Below, in pieces: positions 1 through 8,826 of a stretch of DNA of 64,000 bases. Location: contig NZ_JBFDAE010000018.1 in assembly GCF_040720935.1 (NCBI RefSeq), positions 1 through 64,000 of the forward strand, in the 5' to 3' direction. Numbering within the stretch: the first letter of the stretch is position 1; each line of letters opens with the position of its first letter. The notes under the pieces are model-generated. The model saw only the letters and a list, made by a program, of their open reading frames with translations, did not search any database and was not told the DNA's origin. This DNA comes from Jejuia sp040720935. GTDB lineage: Bacteria > Bacteroidota > Bacteroidia > Flavobacteriales > Flavobacteriaceae. The position numbers were made by a program, and so were the translations under genes.

Positions 1-23
1 AATCTTTCAACGCAAAAATTAAA

Positions 24-252
24 GCTTTTAGGGCACAGTTCAGAGGTGTGAGAAACGTAGATTTTTTCCTTTATAGGTTAACCACAGTATTTGCGTAAAC
101 ACAACAATTGTTCTTGATCCGCTTTTAGGGCACAGTTCAGAGGTGTGAGAAACGTAGATTTTTTCCTTTATAGGTTAACCACAGTATTTGCGTAAACACA
201 ACAATTGTTCTTGATCCAGTATTTGCGTAAACACAACAATTGTTCTTGATCC
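24..252. repeat. Nested tandem duplication (97 + 97 + 35 bp)
   Basis: Positions 24-120 are repeated exactly at 121-217. The last 35 bases of the unit (86-120) are then repeated a third time at 218-252. No mismatches are seen between copies. Each unit contains the small palindrome AACAATTGTT. No gene is visible in 1-300 and I cannot name the unit. Perfect identity means either a very recent duplication or an assembly artefact. Confidence 0.9.
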
Positions 253-302
253 CAAAGATTCGTATGCGGTACTGTATGCGGCTTGCAAGATATCAAAAAA
301 AT

Positions 303-345
303 AACCCATTGACAAAGGTTTTAGATACCTGATTATCAATGGGTT
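303..345 (-). terminator. Rho-independent terminator after tRNA-Met
   Basis: A 10-bp perfect stem pairs AACCCATTGA (303-312) with TCAATGGGTT (336-345). Read on the minus strand it is followed by a U-rich run (complement of the A-run at 294-300). It lies directly downstream of the minus-strand tRNA. Confidence 0.75.
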
Positions 346-351
346 TCTTTG

Positions 352-424
<73 letters not shown>

Positions 425-514
425 ATATAATTTTAAAATAATTTACTTAGCGATACTCAATCAAGTTGAGAACCTACTTTCGGTTCATAATGCCGACCAA
501 ATCATTTCGGACTG

Positions 515-544
515 CAAATATACAATCCTTTTTAATTTCTACAA
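515..544 (-). promoter_or_regulatory. Bacteroidetes-type sigma-A promoter for tRNA-Met
   Basis: On the minus strand, a -33 TTG (542-544) is followed by 19 nt and TATATTTG (515-522). This matches the Bacteroidetes consensus TTG-N19-21-TAnnTTTG. The predicted start leaves a leader of about 85 nt before the tRNA 5' end. Confidence 0.65.
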
Positions 545-562
545 TAAGAAAATTAGAAAATA

Positions 563-745
563 TTATTGCTCAATGTTAGTCACCTGAAATTCTGATAATT
601 CTGAACTTGAAAATTTTAGTGTTACCTGAATTGGGTTACAGCACACTTCACAATCTTCAATATAAACTTGACTTGACACAGAATTATCTAGTAACATAGA
701 AATTACTTCCCAACAATAGGGACATGTAAAGAAATGTTCGTACAT
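563..745 (-). CDS. CPXCG-motif cysteine-rich small protein
   Basis: A 60-residue protein with CPYC near the N-terminus and a second cysteine cluster (CEVCC) about 27 residues later. This resembles the small zinc-ribbon CPXCG family of unknown function. The canonical CPXCG is altered here to CPYCW. I chose the internal methionine (MYEHFF) because it gives the usual length of about 60 residues; the longer reading adds only an AT-rich hydrophobic run. It is a solo gene between the tRNA and the LRR gene, on the same strand as both. Cellular role is unknown. Confidence 0.6.
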   Translation of the reverse strand: MYEHFFTCPYCWEVISMLLDNSVSSQVYIEDCEVCCNPIQVTLKFSSSELSEFQVTNIEQ

Positions 746-819
746 ATATAAATATAAAAAATAGGCACACAATTGTGTACCTATTTTACCATTAACTTTT
801 ATAAAAAAATTCTTCTTGA

Positions 820-1644
820 TTATTCTTTTTCAATATCCATTGTGGCTGTCGCATTTTGTGTGCCTAAACGCATTAAAGCTGGTGGATTTTTACCTGAAAC
901 ACTTATGTATTCTTTATTCAAATTGTTATCGCTTACCATAATAGTATTTAACTTTGATAAGTTTATAAATTCCATTGGCAAATCTCCAGTAAACTGGTTG
1001 CTTGATAATAATAATTCTTCCAAGTTTGTTAATTGTGCAATTTCAACAGGAATTTCCCCATCCATTTTATTATCCATTACACTTAATTTTTTAAGCTTAG
1101 ATAGAGCATAAATTCCGTTTGGAATGCTACCTGTTAAATAGTTACTTCCAAGTAATAACTCTTCCAGATTGGTTAATCCCATTAATGAAGATGGAATATT
1201 ACCTGATAATTTATTACTGTACAATTTTAATGATTTTAAGTTTTTTAGGCTCCCTAATACTACAGGTATCTCTCCTTCGAATTTATTCATAAACAATTCA
1301 AGGGATTCTAAGTTTGTTAAGCTACTAAGGGCTGTTGGAATTTCTCCTGTTAAACCATTGAAACCAAGGTTTAACTTTTTTAAGTTTAATAAATCACCTA
1401 TTTGAACAGGTAATTCACCGTTTAGGTTATTAAAAGGCAAGTTAATCTCAGTAACTTGACCATGCTCTACTTTAACACCGTTCCAGGTATCAACTGGGGC
1501 TGTAGTATCCCATGTAGTATTCCATTGTGCACCGTTAGTGCTATTATACAAAGCTATTAAAGCATCCTTTTCACTATTAGAAACATTTGCGAAAGCAGAT
1601 ACTGCTACTAAAAAACTAAGAATTGTAAGTTTTATGGTTTTCAT
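820..1644 (-). CDS. Secreted plant-type leucine-rich repeat protein
   Basis: A 274-residue protein with a Sec signal peptide (about residues 1-19, ending AFA). An N-terminal cap follows (ALIALYNSTNGAQW), then about eight 23-24-residue repeats of the form LxxLxLxxNxLxGxIP (about residues 66-250). This repeat class is common in secreted or surface proteins of Bacteroidota. No T9SS C-terminal sorting domain is seen, so it may be periplasmic or outer-membrane associated. The tail is short and lacks repeats. A Bacteroidetes-type promoter lies about 30 bp upstream. The ligand is unknown. Confidence 0.85.
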   Translation of the reverse strand: MKTIKLTILSFLVAVSAFANVSNSEKDALIALYNSTNGAQWNTTWDTTAPVDTWNGVKVEHGQVTEINLPFNNLNGELPVQIGDLLNLKKLNLGFNGLTGEIPTALSSLTNLESLELFMNKFEGEIPVVLGSLKNLKSLKLYSNKLSGNIPSSLMGLTNLEELLLGSNYLTGSIPNGIYALSKLKKLSVMDNKMDGEIPVEIAQLTNLEELLLSSNQFTGDLPMEFINLSKLNTIMVSDNNLNKEYISVSGKNPPALMRLGTQNATATMDIEKE

Positions 1645-1674
1645 CTTTAGGTTGATTTAGGACTAATTACTGTA

Positions 1675-1705
1675 CGAAAGTAGTAATGAAACAGACTAAA
1701 AACAA
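1675..1705 (-). promoter_or_regulatory. Putative promoter of the LRR gene
   Basis: On the minus strand, TTG (1703-1705) is followed by 20 nt and TACTTTCG (1675-1682). This is one base off the TAnnTTTG -7 consensus. It sits about 30 bp upstream of the LRR start. Confidence 0.45.
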
Positions 1706-1903
1706 TTTTTATCGATGAAATGCATAAAATTTTAACATATCACCAGACCTATAGCTCTATGTTTAGTATTTCGCTACTTAGCTGTTACAACTCTAACCCG
1801 GCTGGTATAGTTTAATTTCTAAATATTTGAAACTAGTTTCATCAAGAAAACAGCTAAGCACAGGCTGATTGAAGTTAAAAAACTTAAAGCAACAGATTAC
1901 TTA

Positions 1904-3811
1904 TTAAGACAACTCTTCTAATTGATATTGAATGTTCTCCCAATCTGTCATAAGTTGTTTCAATTCTTTCTTTTTGGCTTCATATTTACTAAAAAAGGCT
2001 TTATCAGCAACAGTCTTATCGTAATTTGAAGCCAATTCAACATCATCAGATTTAATACCTTTTTCAAGTTGACCTATTTTAGATTCAATATTACTCAACT
2101 TATTATTTAAAGATTTTAGCTTTTTTTGATCTTGATAAGAATGTTGATTTTTCTCTTTAGGCGTATTTTTTACGACTGTTCGCTTTTCAACTTCTCTTAA
2201 ATTTTCAACTTGGCGTTGTTCTAAATAATAATCAATATCTCCTAAATATTCTTTTAGCTTATGATCTTTAAACTCATATACAATATTGGTTAAACCTTGT
2301 AAAAAATCACGATCGTGAGACACCAATATCAATGTACCTTCAAATCGTTTTAAAGCTTCCTTCAAAACATTCTTAGATTTTATATCTAAGTGATTTGTTG
2401 GCTCATCCATTATCAACACATTAAATGGCTGGAGCATCAACTTTGCCAAAGCTAAACGGTTACGCTCACCTCCGGATAATACCCTTACATACTTTTCTAC
2501 CTCATCGCCTCTAAATAAAAACGAGCCTAAAATATCTCTTACCTTACTTCTGTTGGTTTCATTTGCAGCATCAATCATGGTATCTAAAACGGTTTTACTT
2601 CCGTCTAAATATTCTGCTTGATTTTGAGCGAAATAGCCAATTTGCACATTGTGCCCTAGTTTTAAATGCCCTTCATATTTAATATCCCCAACAAAAATTT
2701 TGGCCAGAGTAGATTTTCCTTGTCCGTTTTGCCCAACAAATGCTGTTTTACTATCGCGTTCAATTAATAGATCAACAGATTTTAAAACTTGATTATCTCC
2801 ATAGTTTTTAGATACATTTTCCGCTTCAACAACTACTTTTCCTGGCGTAATAGAAACTGGGAAATTTAACGTCATTACGCTATTATCATCTTCATCTACT
2901 TCAATGCGGTCAATTTTATCTAATTTCTTGATAAGCGATTGCGCCATGGTTGCCTTAGATGCTTTGGCTCTAAACTTTTCAATCAGCTTTTCTGTTTGCT
3001 CTATCTGCTTCTGCTGATTTTTTTGAGACGCCAACTGCTGCTCTTTCAATTCATTACGCAGTACGAGATATTTGGTATAAGGTTTTGGATAATCGTAAAT
3101 GCGCCCCAAAGAAATTTCTATAGTTCTGTTGGTCACATTATCCAAAAACATTTTATCGTGAGATACAATCGCAACTGCGCCTGTATAATTTTTCAGGAAA
3201 TTCTCTAACCAAATGATAGATTCTATATCCAGGTGATTGGTTGGCTCATCTAAAAGTAAAATGTCGTTATCTTGAAGTAATAATTTAGCCAACTCTATTC
3301 GCATACGCCATCCTCCAGAAAATGTATCGGTTAAATTATCAAAATCTTCACGTTTAAATCCAAGACCTTGCAAGATCTTTTCGGTGTTACCCTGATAATT
3401 ATAACCTCCTACGATTTCATACTGATGCTGTAAATCGTTAATATCAATCATTAACTGGTTGTACCCTTCACTTTCATAATCGGTTCGTTCAGCCATTTGG
3501 GTGTTAATCACTTCCATTTTAGCTTCTAAGTCTTTAATCTCAGTAAAAGCTTCATAGGCTTCCTCTAAAACAGTTCTCCCAAGTACGAAATCAATATCTT
3601 GTTTTAAAAAGCCAATTTTTAATTCTTTATCTCCAGCAATTTGTCCAGAATCTGGTTCCAATTCCTTAGATAAAATTTTGAGCATGGTAGATTTACCGGC
3701 TCCGTTTTTTCCAATTAATCCAACACGGTCGCCATTTCCAAGCTTAAACGTAATGTCTTCAAAAAGATATTCTCCTTGAAATGAAATTGATAAATTATGA
3801 ATGTTAAGCAT
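1904..3811 (-). CDS. ABC-F family ATPase (Uup/YheS-like)
   Basis: A 635-residue soluble protein with two ABC cassettes and no membrane segments. Cassette 1 has Walker A GKNGAGKST (about 34-42), signature FSGGWRMR and Walker B LLLDEPTNHLD. Cassette 2 has GQNGQGKST, LSGGERNR and LIMDEPTNHLD. A charged linker joins them and a Lys/Glu-rich coiled coil ends the protein (about 540-635), as in Uup/YheS-type proteins. ABC-F proteins act on ribosomes to resolve stalled or drug-blocked translation. The exact subfamily, and whether this one gives antibiotic resistance, cannot be told from sequence alone. It is a monocistronic minus-strand gene, divergent from the DUF983 gene. Confidence 0.93.
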   Translation of the reverse strand: MLNIHNLSISFQGEYLFEDITFKLGNGDRVGLIGKNGAGKSTMLKILSKELEPDSGQIAGDKELKIGFLKQDIDFVLGRTVLEEAYEAFTEIKDLEAKMEVINTQMAERTDYESEGYNQLMIDINDLQHQYEIVGGYNYQGNTEKILQGLGFKREDFDNLTDTFSGGWRMRIELAKLLLQDNDILLLDEPTNHLDIESIIWLENFLKNYTGAVAIVSHDKMFLDNVTNRTIEISLGRIYDYPKPYTKYLVLRNELKEQQLASQKNQQKQIEQTEKLIEKFRAKASKATMAQSLIKKLDKIDRIEVDEDDNSVMTLNFPVSITPGKVVVEAENVSKNYGDNQVLKSVDLLIERDSKTAFVGQNGQGKSTLAKIFVGDIKYEGHLKLGHNVQIGYFAQNQAEYLDGSKTVLDTMIDAANETNRSKVRDILGSFLFRGDEVEKYVRVLSGGERNRLALAKLMLQPFNVLIMDEPTNHLDIKSKNVLKEALKRFEGTLILVSHDRDFLQGLTNIVYEFKDHKLKEYLGDIDYYLEQRQVENLREVEKRTVVKNTPKEKNQHSYQDQKKLKSLNNKLSNIESKIGQLEKGIKSDDVELASNYDKTVADKAFFSKYEAKKKELKQLMTDWENIQYQLEELS

Positions 3812-3898
3812 AGAAATGTGACTTATGTTACAGCCGTTTTAAATTAATACAACTATTTTTGTTTAGCTTTTTACGCGTGCAAAAATACATTAAAATAT

Positions 3899-4282
3899 AT
3901 GTTTAAAAAAGGAACAAAACTATATAGTATAATTACTGGAAGTTGCCCTAAGTGTCAGCAAGAATCTATGTACACTATAAAAAATCCATATAGACTTACG
4001 GACACCTTAAAAATAAATGAACGCTGTTCTAGTTGTAACACCAAATATAGAATTGAACCTTCGTTTTTTTATGGTGCTATGTACGTAAGTTATGCCGTTG
4101 GCATTGCTTTTGCGGTTGCCGCATTTGTTATTAGCAAGTTAATTCTTGATGCGGATTTAATAGTTACATTCATTGCTATTGTGGGCACTCTTATTGTCTT
4201 TATGCCTATTATCATGCGACTTTCCAGAAACATCTGGATAAATATGTTTCTGAGTTATGATGAAACATTGACTAAGAAATAA
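3899..4282 (+). CDS. DUF983 family membrane protein
   Basis: A 127-residue protein. The N-terminal zinc-ribbon-like part has CPKC (about residues 16-19) and CSSC (about 43-46). Two hydrophobic helices follow (about 58-80 and 88-110). This matches the DUF983 layout of a cysteine-rich cytoplasmic head plus a two-helix anchor. Function is unknown. The 3' end overlaps the convergent FAD oxidoreductase gene by 11 bp, so the two mRNAs are antisense at their ends. Confidence 0.82.
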   Translation: MFKKGTKLYSIITGSCPKCQQESMYTIKNPYRLTDTLKINERCSSCNTKYRIEPSFFYGAMYVSYAVGIAFAVAAFVISKLILDADLIVTFIAIVGTLIVFMPIIMRLSRNIWINMFLSYDETLTKK

Positions 4283-5321
4283 AACGTTTGACATTTATTT
4301 CGTCATCTAAAGCTCTCCCTTTTTCAATAAAATTATAAAGTTGCTTTGCTACATAGGGTCCAATCATAACGCCTCGTGTTCCTAAACCGTTCAATACATA
4401 CATATTTTGATGTTCATGATGCTGCCCTACTAAAGGTCTTCTATCTTTTACCGTTGGTCTTATACCTGCGACTTGTTGAATGACTTCAAACGGACAGGAT
4501 ATTAGTGTTTCTAGCTTTTCTAAAAGTGATGTTTTGGCTTTTTCTGTGGTATCATATGTTAAATCCTGCCATTCGTAAGTAGCTCCTACTAGGTATAAAT
4601 CGTTTCCGATTGGGATTAGGAAGACTGGGCCTTTTAAAACATACTCAATTTTTAAATTAGGAGCGTAAATGGTCAATAATTCACCTTTTGTAGGCACTAA
4701 AGGCAAATTCTTGAAAAACGGATTTTTAGTAATACCGAAGCCTTCAGCAAATACAATATGCTTCGCTTTTATATTTTTATAATTAACACCCCTTTCTGAA
4801 GTATTTAACGCATCATATTTAAATGGTTCTTCAAGAAAGGAATCATTGTGACCCAAAAAAGATTTATACGATTTTACCAGGGTATTTACGTCTATTCTTC
4901 CTGTATGCAATACTTCCCCGAAACCATGATTTGCTATTACCGAAGTGTTTTTATTCGGAATAATTTTATTGGATAGATATTTAGTCAACACTAGTTTATC
5001 TGAAGCCGTAAACCAATCGTTTTGCTCTTCAACAGATGCAAACTTTCTATAAACAGGAATTTTATAATCTAATGTAACTTTTAGAAGTTGCTCCAATTTA
5101 TCATACACATCCAATGCTAAACCTAGTTGTTCTTCACTTTTCCAAACTGGTGTAAAACGTTTTAGAACTACTGGGTTGTACAAGCCTCCCGCTACTGTTG
5201 AAGATTTTCCGGAGCTATCATCAAAGACTATAAATGTTTTATGATTTGCTCTTAATTGTTCGCAGAAACTTATTCCTGCCAAACCAAGGCCTACAATGAT
5301 GTAATCGTAATTTGCTTGCAT
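4272..5321 (-). CDS. FAD-dependent oxidoreductase (DAO family)
   Basis: A 349-residue protein with an N-terminal Rossmann FAD-binding motif (IIVGLGLAGIS, about residues 8-18). A GG(L/I)YNP segment at about 45-50 is typical of D-amino-acid-oxidase-like flavoproteins. The C-terminal part has VAGIRPTVKDRRPLVG and LNGLGTRG, the usual second flavin-contact region. No signal peptide is seen, so it is probably cytoplasmic. The substrate is not evident; relatives include glycine or amino-acid oxidases and MnmC-type tRNA enzymes, but no methyltransferase domain is present. It overlaps the convergent DUF983 gene by 11 bp. Confidence 0.85.
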   Translation of the reverse strand: MQANYDYIIVGLGLAGISFCEQLRANHKTFIVFDDSSGKSSTVAGGLYNPVVLKRFTPVWKSEEQLGLALDVYDKLEQLLKVTLDYKIPVYRKFASVEEQNDWFTASDKLVLTKYLSNKIIPNKNTSVIANHGFGEVLHTGRIDVNTLVKSYKSFLGHNDSFLEEPFKYDALNTSERGVNYKNIKAKHIVFAEGFGITKNPFFKNLPLVPTKGELLTIYAPNLKIEYVLKGPVFLIPIGNDLYLVGATYEWQDLTYDTTEKAKTSLLEKLETLISCPFEVIQQVAGIRPTVKDRRPLVGQHHEHQNMYVLNGLGTRGVMIGPYVAKQLYNFIEKGRALDDEINVKRFIS

Positions 5322-5389
5322 ATAGCGCGAAGATAATTAAAGAAAATTGTATGTTATAAAAAGGTTTTGCTTAAAATAATACTATTTCA

Positions 5390-5440
5390 CCCCTCCTAAT
5401 TTCAATGAATCGAAATTGTTGGCCCTTGAAAAAGGGGAGG
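5390..5440. repeat. REPIN-like inverted repeat (CCCCTCC...GGGGAGG)
   Basis: CCCCTCC at 5390-5396 faces GGGGAGG at 5434-5440, with further partial symmetry inside (TTCAAT against ATTG). It lies in the gap between the FAD oxidoreductase start and the gldN terminator. It resembles, but is not identical to, the CCCCTAGCCCC family found at 20.0, 54.2 and 63.7 kb. Confidence 0.5.
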
Positions 5441-5517
5441 AATTGATGTTTGTTTGTTTTTGAATTTTTGGTTTGATATTTAATATCTTATCGCAGCTTA
5501 TAACCTGATAGAAAAGA

Positions 5518-5546
5518 AAAACGCCCACTTTACAAGCAGGCGTTTT
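5518..5546 (-). terminator. Terminator of the gldKLMN operon
   Basis: The stem pairs AAAACGCC (5518-5525) with GGCGTTTT (5539-5546), with a 13-nt loop. Read on the minus strand it runs into a U-rich stretch. It lies about 20 bp past the gldN stop codon. Confidence 0.75.
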
Positions 5547-5568
5547 AAAATATTATTGTGAGTTTAAA

Positions 5569-6459
5569 TTAGTATGTCCACATATCTAATTCAAAATCTC
5601 TAATTTTTGTTTTTATACGTTCTGATTCTAAAAGCTGCATCAAAGAATTTTCAGAAATATATTCGTTGATTTTTCTATCGCCTTGCACATTTTCTTCTTT
5701 ATAAATATAACCTTGAAAACGTCTCGCGTTAAGAATGTGATCAAACGAATGTGGTATGGCGCTATTGGCATTATTAAATGCTTTTGCTTCGTGCAATACA
5801 TCTCTAGCATCTGGGAAGAACACCCAAAAAAGTTCTACCAAATCTGGATTGTCATCATCAATAAAATTAACATCAGGAGCTACTGGAGCAATGCCTAATA
5901 GTCTGTATTTCATTTCAGACTGACGCTTATCAAAATACCAAAGTCCTTTGATATGATACTCTTCAATCTCAGCTGCGGAAATATCCCTTCTAACAATGTA
6001 TTCATCAGATAGTTCTTCACCAGCATTTAATTGCTCAATACCATACTCAGTAGTATCTACTTTTCTTAATGCGCCTTCAATATCTTTTAACGTACGTTTT
6101 GTAGTAAAATAAGAATCGTCATAAATGTTTTTAATCTTCCCATTTTTTATGTTTTTCATTAAAACATCATATAATGACCTCCTGTTATTACCAATATTAT
6201 TGGTATCTACAGGGTAGTACAACGGAAAATTGGCACGCTCATCAAGCACAACTTTTTCCCAAACCATTTTTGCAAACAAAATATCCCTATCATCAATATA
6301 CCCATATTCAAGGGGTTTATCGTTGTCAATAGCCTTTTGTTCTTCTGTTCTAACCCCAATTTCTTGAGGACTTTTAGCATTAAGGATATTTGCCTGTGCA
6401 AATGCGCTAGATACTGTTACAACAGCTGTAATGGTTAATAAAACACTTTTTAAATTCAT
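5569..6459 (-). CDS. gldN: Gliding motility / T9SS protein GldN
   Basis: A 296-residue protein with a Sec signal peptide (about residues 1-21, ending AFAQA). The mature protein contains YGYIDDRDILFAKMVWEKV and a C-terminal WVFFPDAR region, as in GldN/PorN. GldN is a periplasmic component that works with GldK in the outer-membrane-associated ring of the type IX secretion system. It is the last gene of the K-L-M-N operon, 51 bp after gldM, and is followed by a terminator. Length is normal for the family. The operon order and neighbours make this assignment secure. Confidence 0.95.
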   Translation of the reverse strand: MNLKSVLLTITAVVTVSSAFAQANILNAKSPQEIGVRTEEQKAIDNDKPLEYGYIDDRDILFAKMVWEKVVLDERANFPLYYPVDTNNIGNNRRSLYDVLMKNIKNGKIKNIYDDSYFTTKRTLKDIEGALRKVDTTEYGIEQLNAGEELSDEYIVRRDISAAEIEEYHIKGLWYFDKRQSEMKYRLLGIAPVAPDVNFIDDDNPDLVELFWVFFPDARDVLHEAKAFNNANSAIPHSFDHILNARRFQGYIYKEENVQGDRKINEYISENSLMQLLESERIKTKIRDFELDMWTY

Positions 6460-6510
6460 CTTTTTACTTTTTTATAATTATTAGGCTAACGGTTAAGTTA
6501 GCCCAATATT

Positions 6511-8067
6511 TTAATTTGTAAGCTCAATAAATACAGGTGACACCTTTTTAAGTATGACACTTACGCCACTTGCTTTTGCTTCGATATCAAATATTTGAAC
6601 ACCAGAACCACGTTTCGCTTTACGTAAAGCACTTTTCGCTCTACTATCTAACTTATTTCCTCTAACATTTATTGTTGGTTGCCCTGGAACTTTAAATTTA
6701 AATCCTGAAACTCGTAAAGGCAATTCAAAATCAAAATCATCAAATTTAGCTCCGATGGTAGATTTTTCCAAACCTTGACGTTGCATTTTTACAGCGCCAT
6801 CCTCTCCTCTAATTGTTCCTGTTGGTTTTGGTAAATCTTTAATTCTAAAGGTAGCTCTATCACTTACAGTTTGACCATTAATTTTACCCGTAACATTGAT
6901 AGTCACTTCTCTACCCTTAATAGCCTGAGCATCCATAACATATTTACTACCAGATATCCTTGATAAACCTTGAGCACTAGCACTAACATTATTGTCGGCA
7001 ATACCTGCAAAAGAAATAGTCATTGGGTTTTTAACACCTCTATAAACCACATTCATTTTATCAGCTGAAATAGTCGCTGAATTTGGTTTAGCTACAGTTG
7101 CAAAAGATTGATTCACATCTACTTCAACATCTTTCCCATCCTGCACGAAAATCAACTTTCCTTCAATTTTGTGTTCTCCTACACCTCCCGTATTGATGTT
7201 TAATTTCACTTTACCATCTTCAATGGTATATTGATCTTCAGAAAGTTTTCTTCCGTCTAATGTCAACTCTACCCTGTTAGGTCTTGTTGAATTGTCCTTA
7301 CGTCCTAAAACGATATTCCCATCAAATTTCTCACCATTAAAATACGCCGATTTAGAAGTTTCTAAAAGTGTGGTATAGTTATCCATCGATGCTAATTGGG
7401 TCATTTGTCCTTCTAGCATTTTAGACAAAATTTCAGATTCAGTTGTTTTGATATCTGCCTGCATTTGAGTCATCTTAGTTAAAGAAGCCACTAAAGGAAA
7501 TCCTTTAAAATGATAATCTAACCATTCTTGCGTTCCTGCATCTCTCTTTTTAGGTTCAGTTGCAAATTTCTCATTCACTTCCTCTATTATAGACTCCATT
7601 CCTTTTTCACCTTGAAGAATCTTAGTAACGCCTTCTCTAAATGTAACTATTTGATTTAAAAATTCTTGTCCTTCTGGTTTAATCTTATCTCCTTTAAAGA
7701 AATTTTCATCTAAATAATCACCCTTATCCATAACCTCATATTCTGTTGGATCATCAATTTTGGCAATCATTTTGCTTTTAAGATCTGTTAAGTAATTATC
7801 AAATGTAGTAGCTAAATCATCTATTTGATCTGCTTTAGCCTTTAAAGGCTTGTATTTTTCGGGTTCTCCCGCAGCTTTAATTTCCAAGCTTGCAATGAAT
7901 TTATCATTACGCGCTTCTGCAGCTTCATTAGATTCCGTAAGCTTTTCATTCATTAATCCGAATGCTGATAATACTTCTTTTGACATATTTAAAGCTAGCA
8001 TTGCTATAAATATTAAATACATCAAGTTTATCATTTTCTGTCTTGGTGATAAATTTCCTCCTGCCAT
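6511..8067 (-). CDS. gldM: Gliding motility / T9SS motor protein GldM
   Basis: A 518-residue protein. One N-terminal transmembrane helix (about residues 12-31, LMYLIFIAMLALNMS) is followed by a long periplasmic part. A helical region comes first (to about 225), then several beta-rich domains to the C-terminus. GldM forms, with GldL, the proton-driven inner-membrane motor of T9SS and gliding; its periplasmic shaft reaches the GldK/GldN ring (established knowledge). The N-terminal MAGGNLSPRQKMINLMYLI segment is characteristic. It lies between gldL (47 bp) and gldN (51 bp). Confidence 0.97.
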   Translation of the reverse strand: MAGGNLSPRQKMINLMYLIFIAMLALNMSKEVLSAFGLMNEKLTESNEAAEARNDKFIASLEIKAAGEPEKYKPLKAKADQIDDLATTFDNYLTDLKSKMIAKIDDPTEYEVMDKGDYLDENFFKGDKIKPEGQEFLNQIVTFREGVTKILQGEKGMESIIEEVNEKFATEPKKRDAGTQEWLDYHFKGFPLVASLTKMTQMQADIKTTESEILSKMLEGQMTQLASMDNYTTLLETSKSAYFNGEKFDGNIVLGRKDNSTRPNRVELTLDGRKLSEDQYTIEDGKVKLNINTGGVGEHKIEGKLIFVQDGKDVEVDVNQSFATVAKPNSATISADKMNVVYRGVKNPMTISFAGIADNNVSASAQGLSRISGSKYVMDAQAIKGREVTINVTGKINGQTVSDRATFRIKDLPKPTGTIRGEDGAVKMQRQGLEKSTIGAKFDDFDFELPLRVSGFKFKVPGQPTINVRGNKLDSRAKSALRKAKRGSGVQIFDIEAKASGVSVILKKVSPVFIELTN

Positions 8068-8114
8068 AATTAATTAGGTTTTTTGGTTGTTAAAATTTGG
8101 GTAAAAACCCCTAA

Positions 8115-8747
8115 TTATTTATTCATTGCAGACAACATTCCACCATATACGCCATTAAGTGACGATAAGTTTGAAGCTAAAGATTGCATTTGTTCTTTTA
8201 ATTTAGCCGCATTTTCTACAGATTCTTCATTGATAGAAGTCTGTTTATTAACACTTTCTAATTGTACTTTGTACAAGCTATTTAATGATTCCATTTGAGC
8301 TGCTGCCAATGATAATTCCTCACCATATTTTTTAGTAGCTTGTATAGAATCTACGGTTGGCGTCATGCTTTTCGCCACACCTTCAAAATTCTTGATGCTA
8401 TCGCCTAAGCTAGCCATAAGCTCTCCGTCTATTTTCGCTTCTTTTAATAATTCATCTAATTTTTTAGATAAAACACCTTTTGGGTTTTCATCTTTTTTAG
8501 AAGATGACGCTCCTCCTGCTAATTCAGGATATACTAGAGACCAATCTAAATCGTTATCTACTGGTTCAAATGCTGATATTGCGAAAATAATTGCTTCAGT
8601 TACCAGACCTATTGTTAACATTACGTTACCTGTTAAAGGTCCTATTTCGAAGTGAATAATTTTGAATAAAGCTCCGATAATTACAATTGATGCTCCTAAT
8701 CCGTAGGCCATATTCATGAACCTTTTACTTGCTTTTGACTGTGCCAT
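8115..8747 (-). CDS. gldL: Gliding motility / T9SS motor protein GldL
   Basis: A 210-residue protein. Two transmembrane helices (about 13-30 and 41-60) are joined by a short loop, and a long cytoplasmic, partly coiled-coil C-terminal part follows. Charged residues K29, H32, E34 and E51 lie in or near the membrane helices. In the Flavobacterium johnsoniae protein, a membrane glutamate and lysine at matching places are needed for proton-driven rotation. GldL is the stator-like partner of GldM. It sits in the conserved K-L-M-N order. Confidence 0.96.
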   Translation of the reverse strand: MAQSKASKRFMNMAYGLGASIVIIGALFKIIHFEIGPLTGNVMLTIGLVTEAIIFAISAFEPVDNDLDWSLVYPELAGGASSSKKDENPKGVLSKKLDELLKEAKIDGELMASLGDSIKNFEGVAKSMTPTVDSIQATKKYGEELSLAAAQMESLNSLYKVQLESVNKQTSINEESVENAAKLKEQMQSLASNLSSLNGVYGGMLSAMNK

Positions 8748-8826
8748 AATTTTTTGGTTTTAATTCTAAGTAGTCAAGCTACTTAGGTAGGTTAAATTAA
8801 TATTTACTATAATTGATTTGAAATTA

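Noticed and set aside
24..252. CRISPR array
   Set aside because: Units are directly adjacent 97-bp copies with no unique spacers, and only two and a third copies exist.
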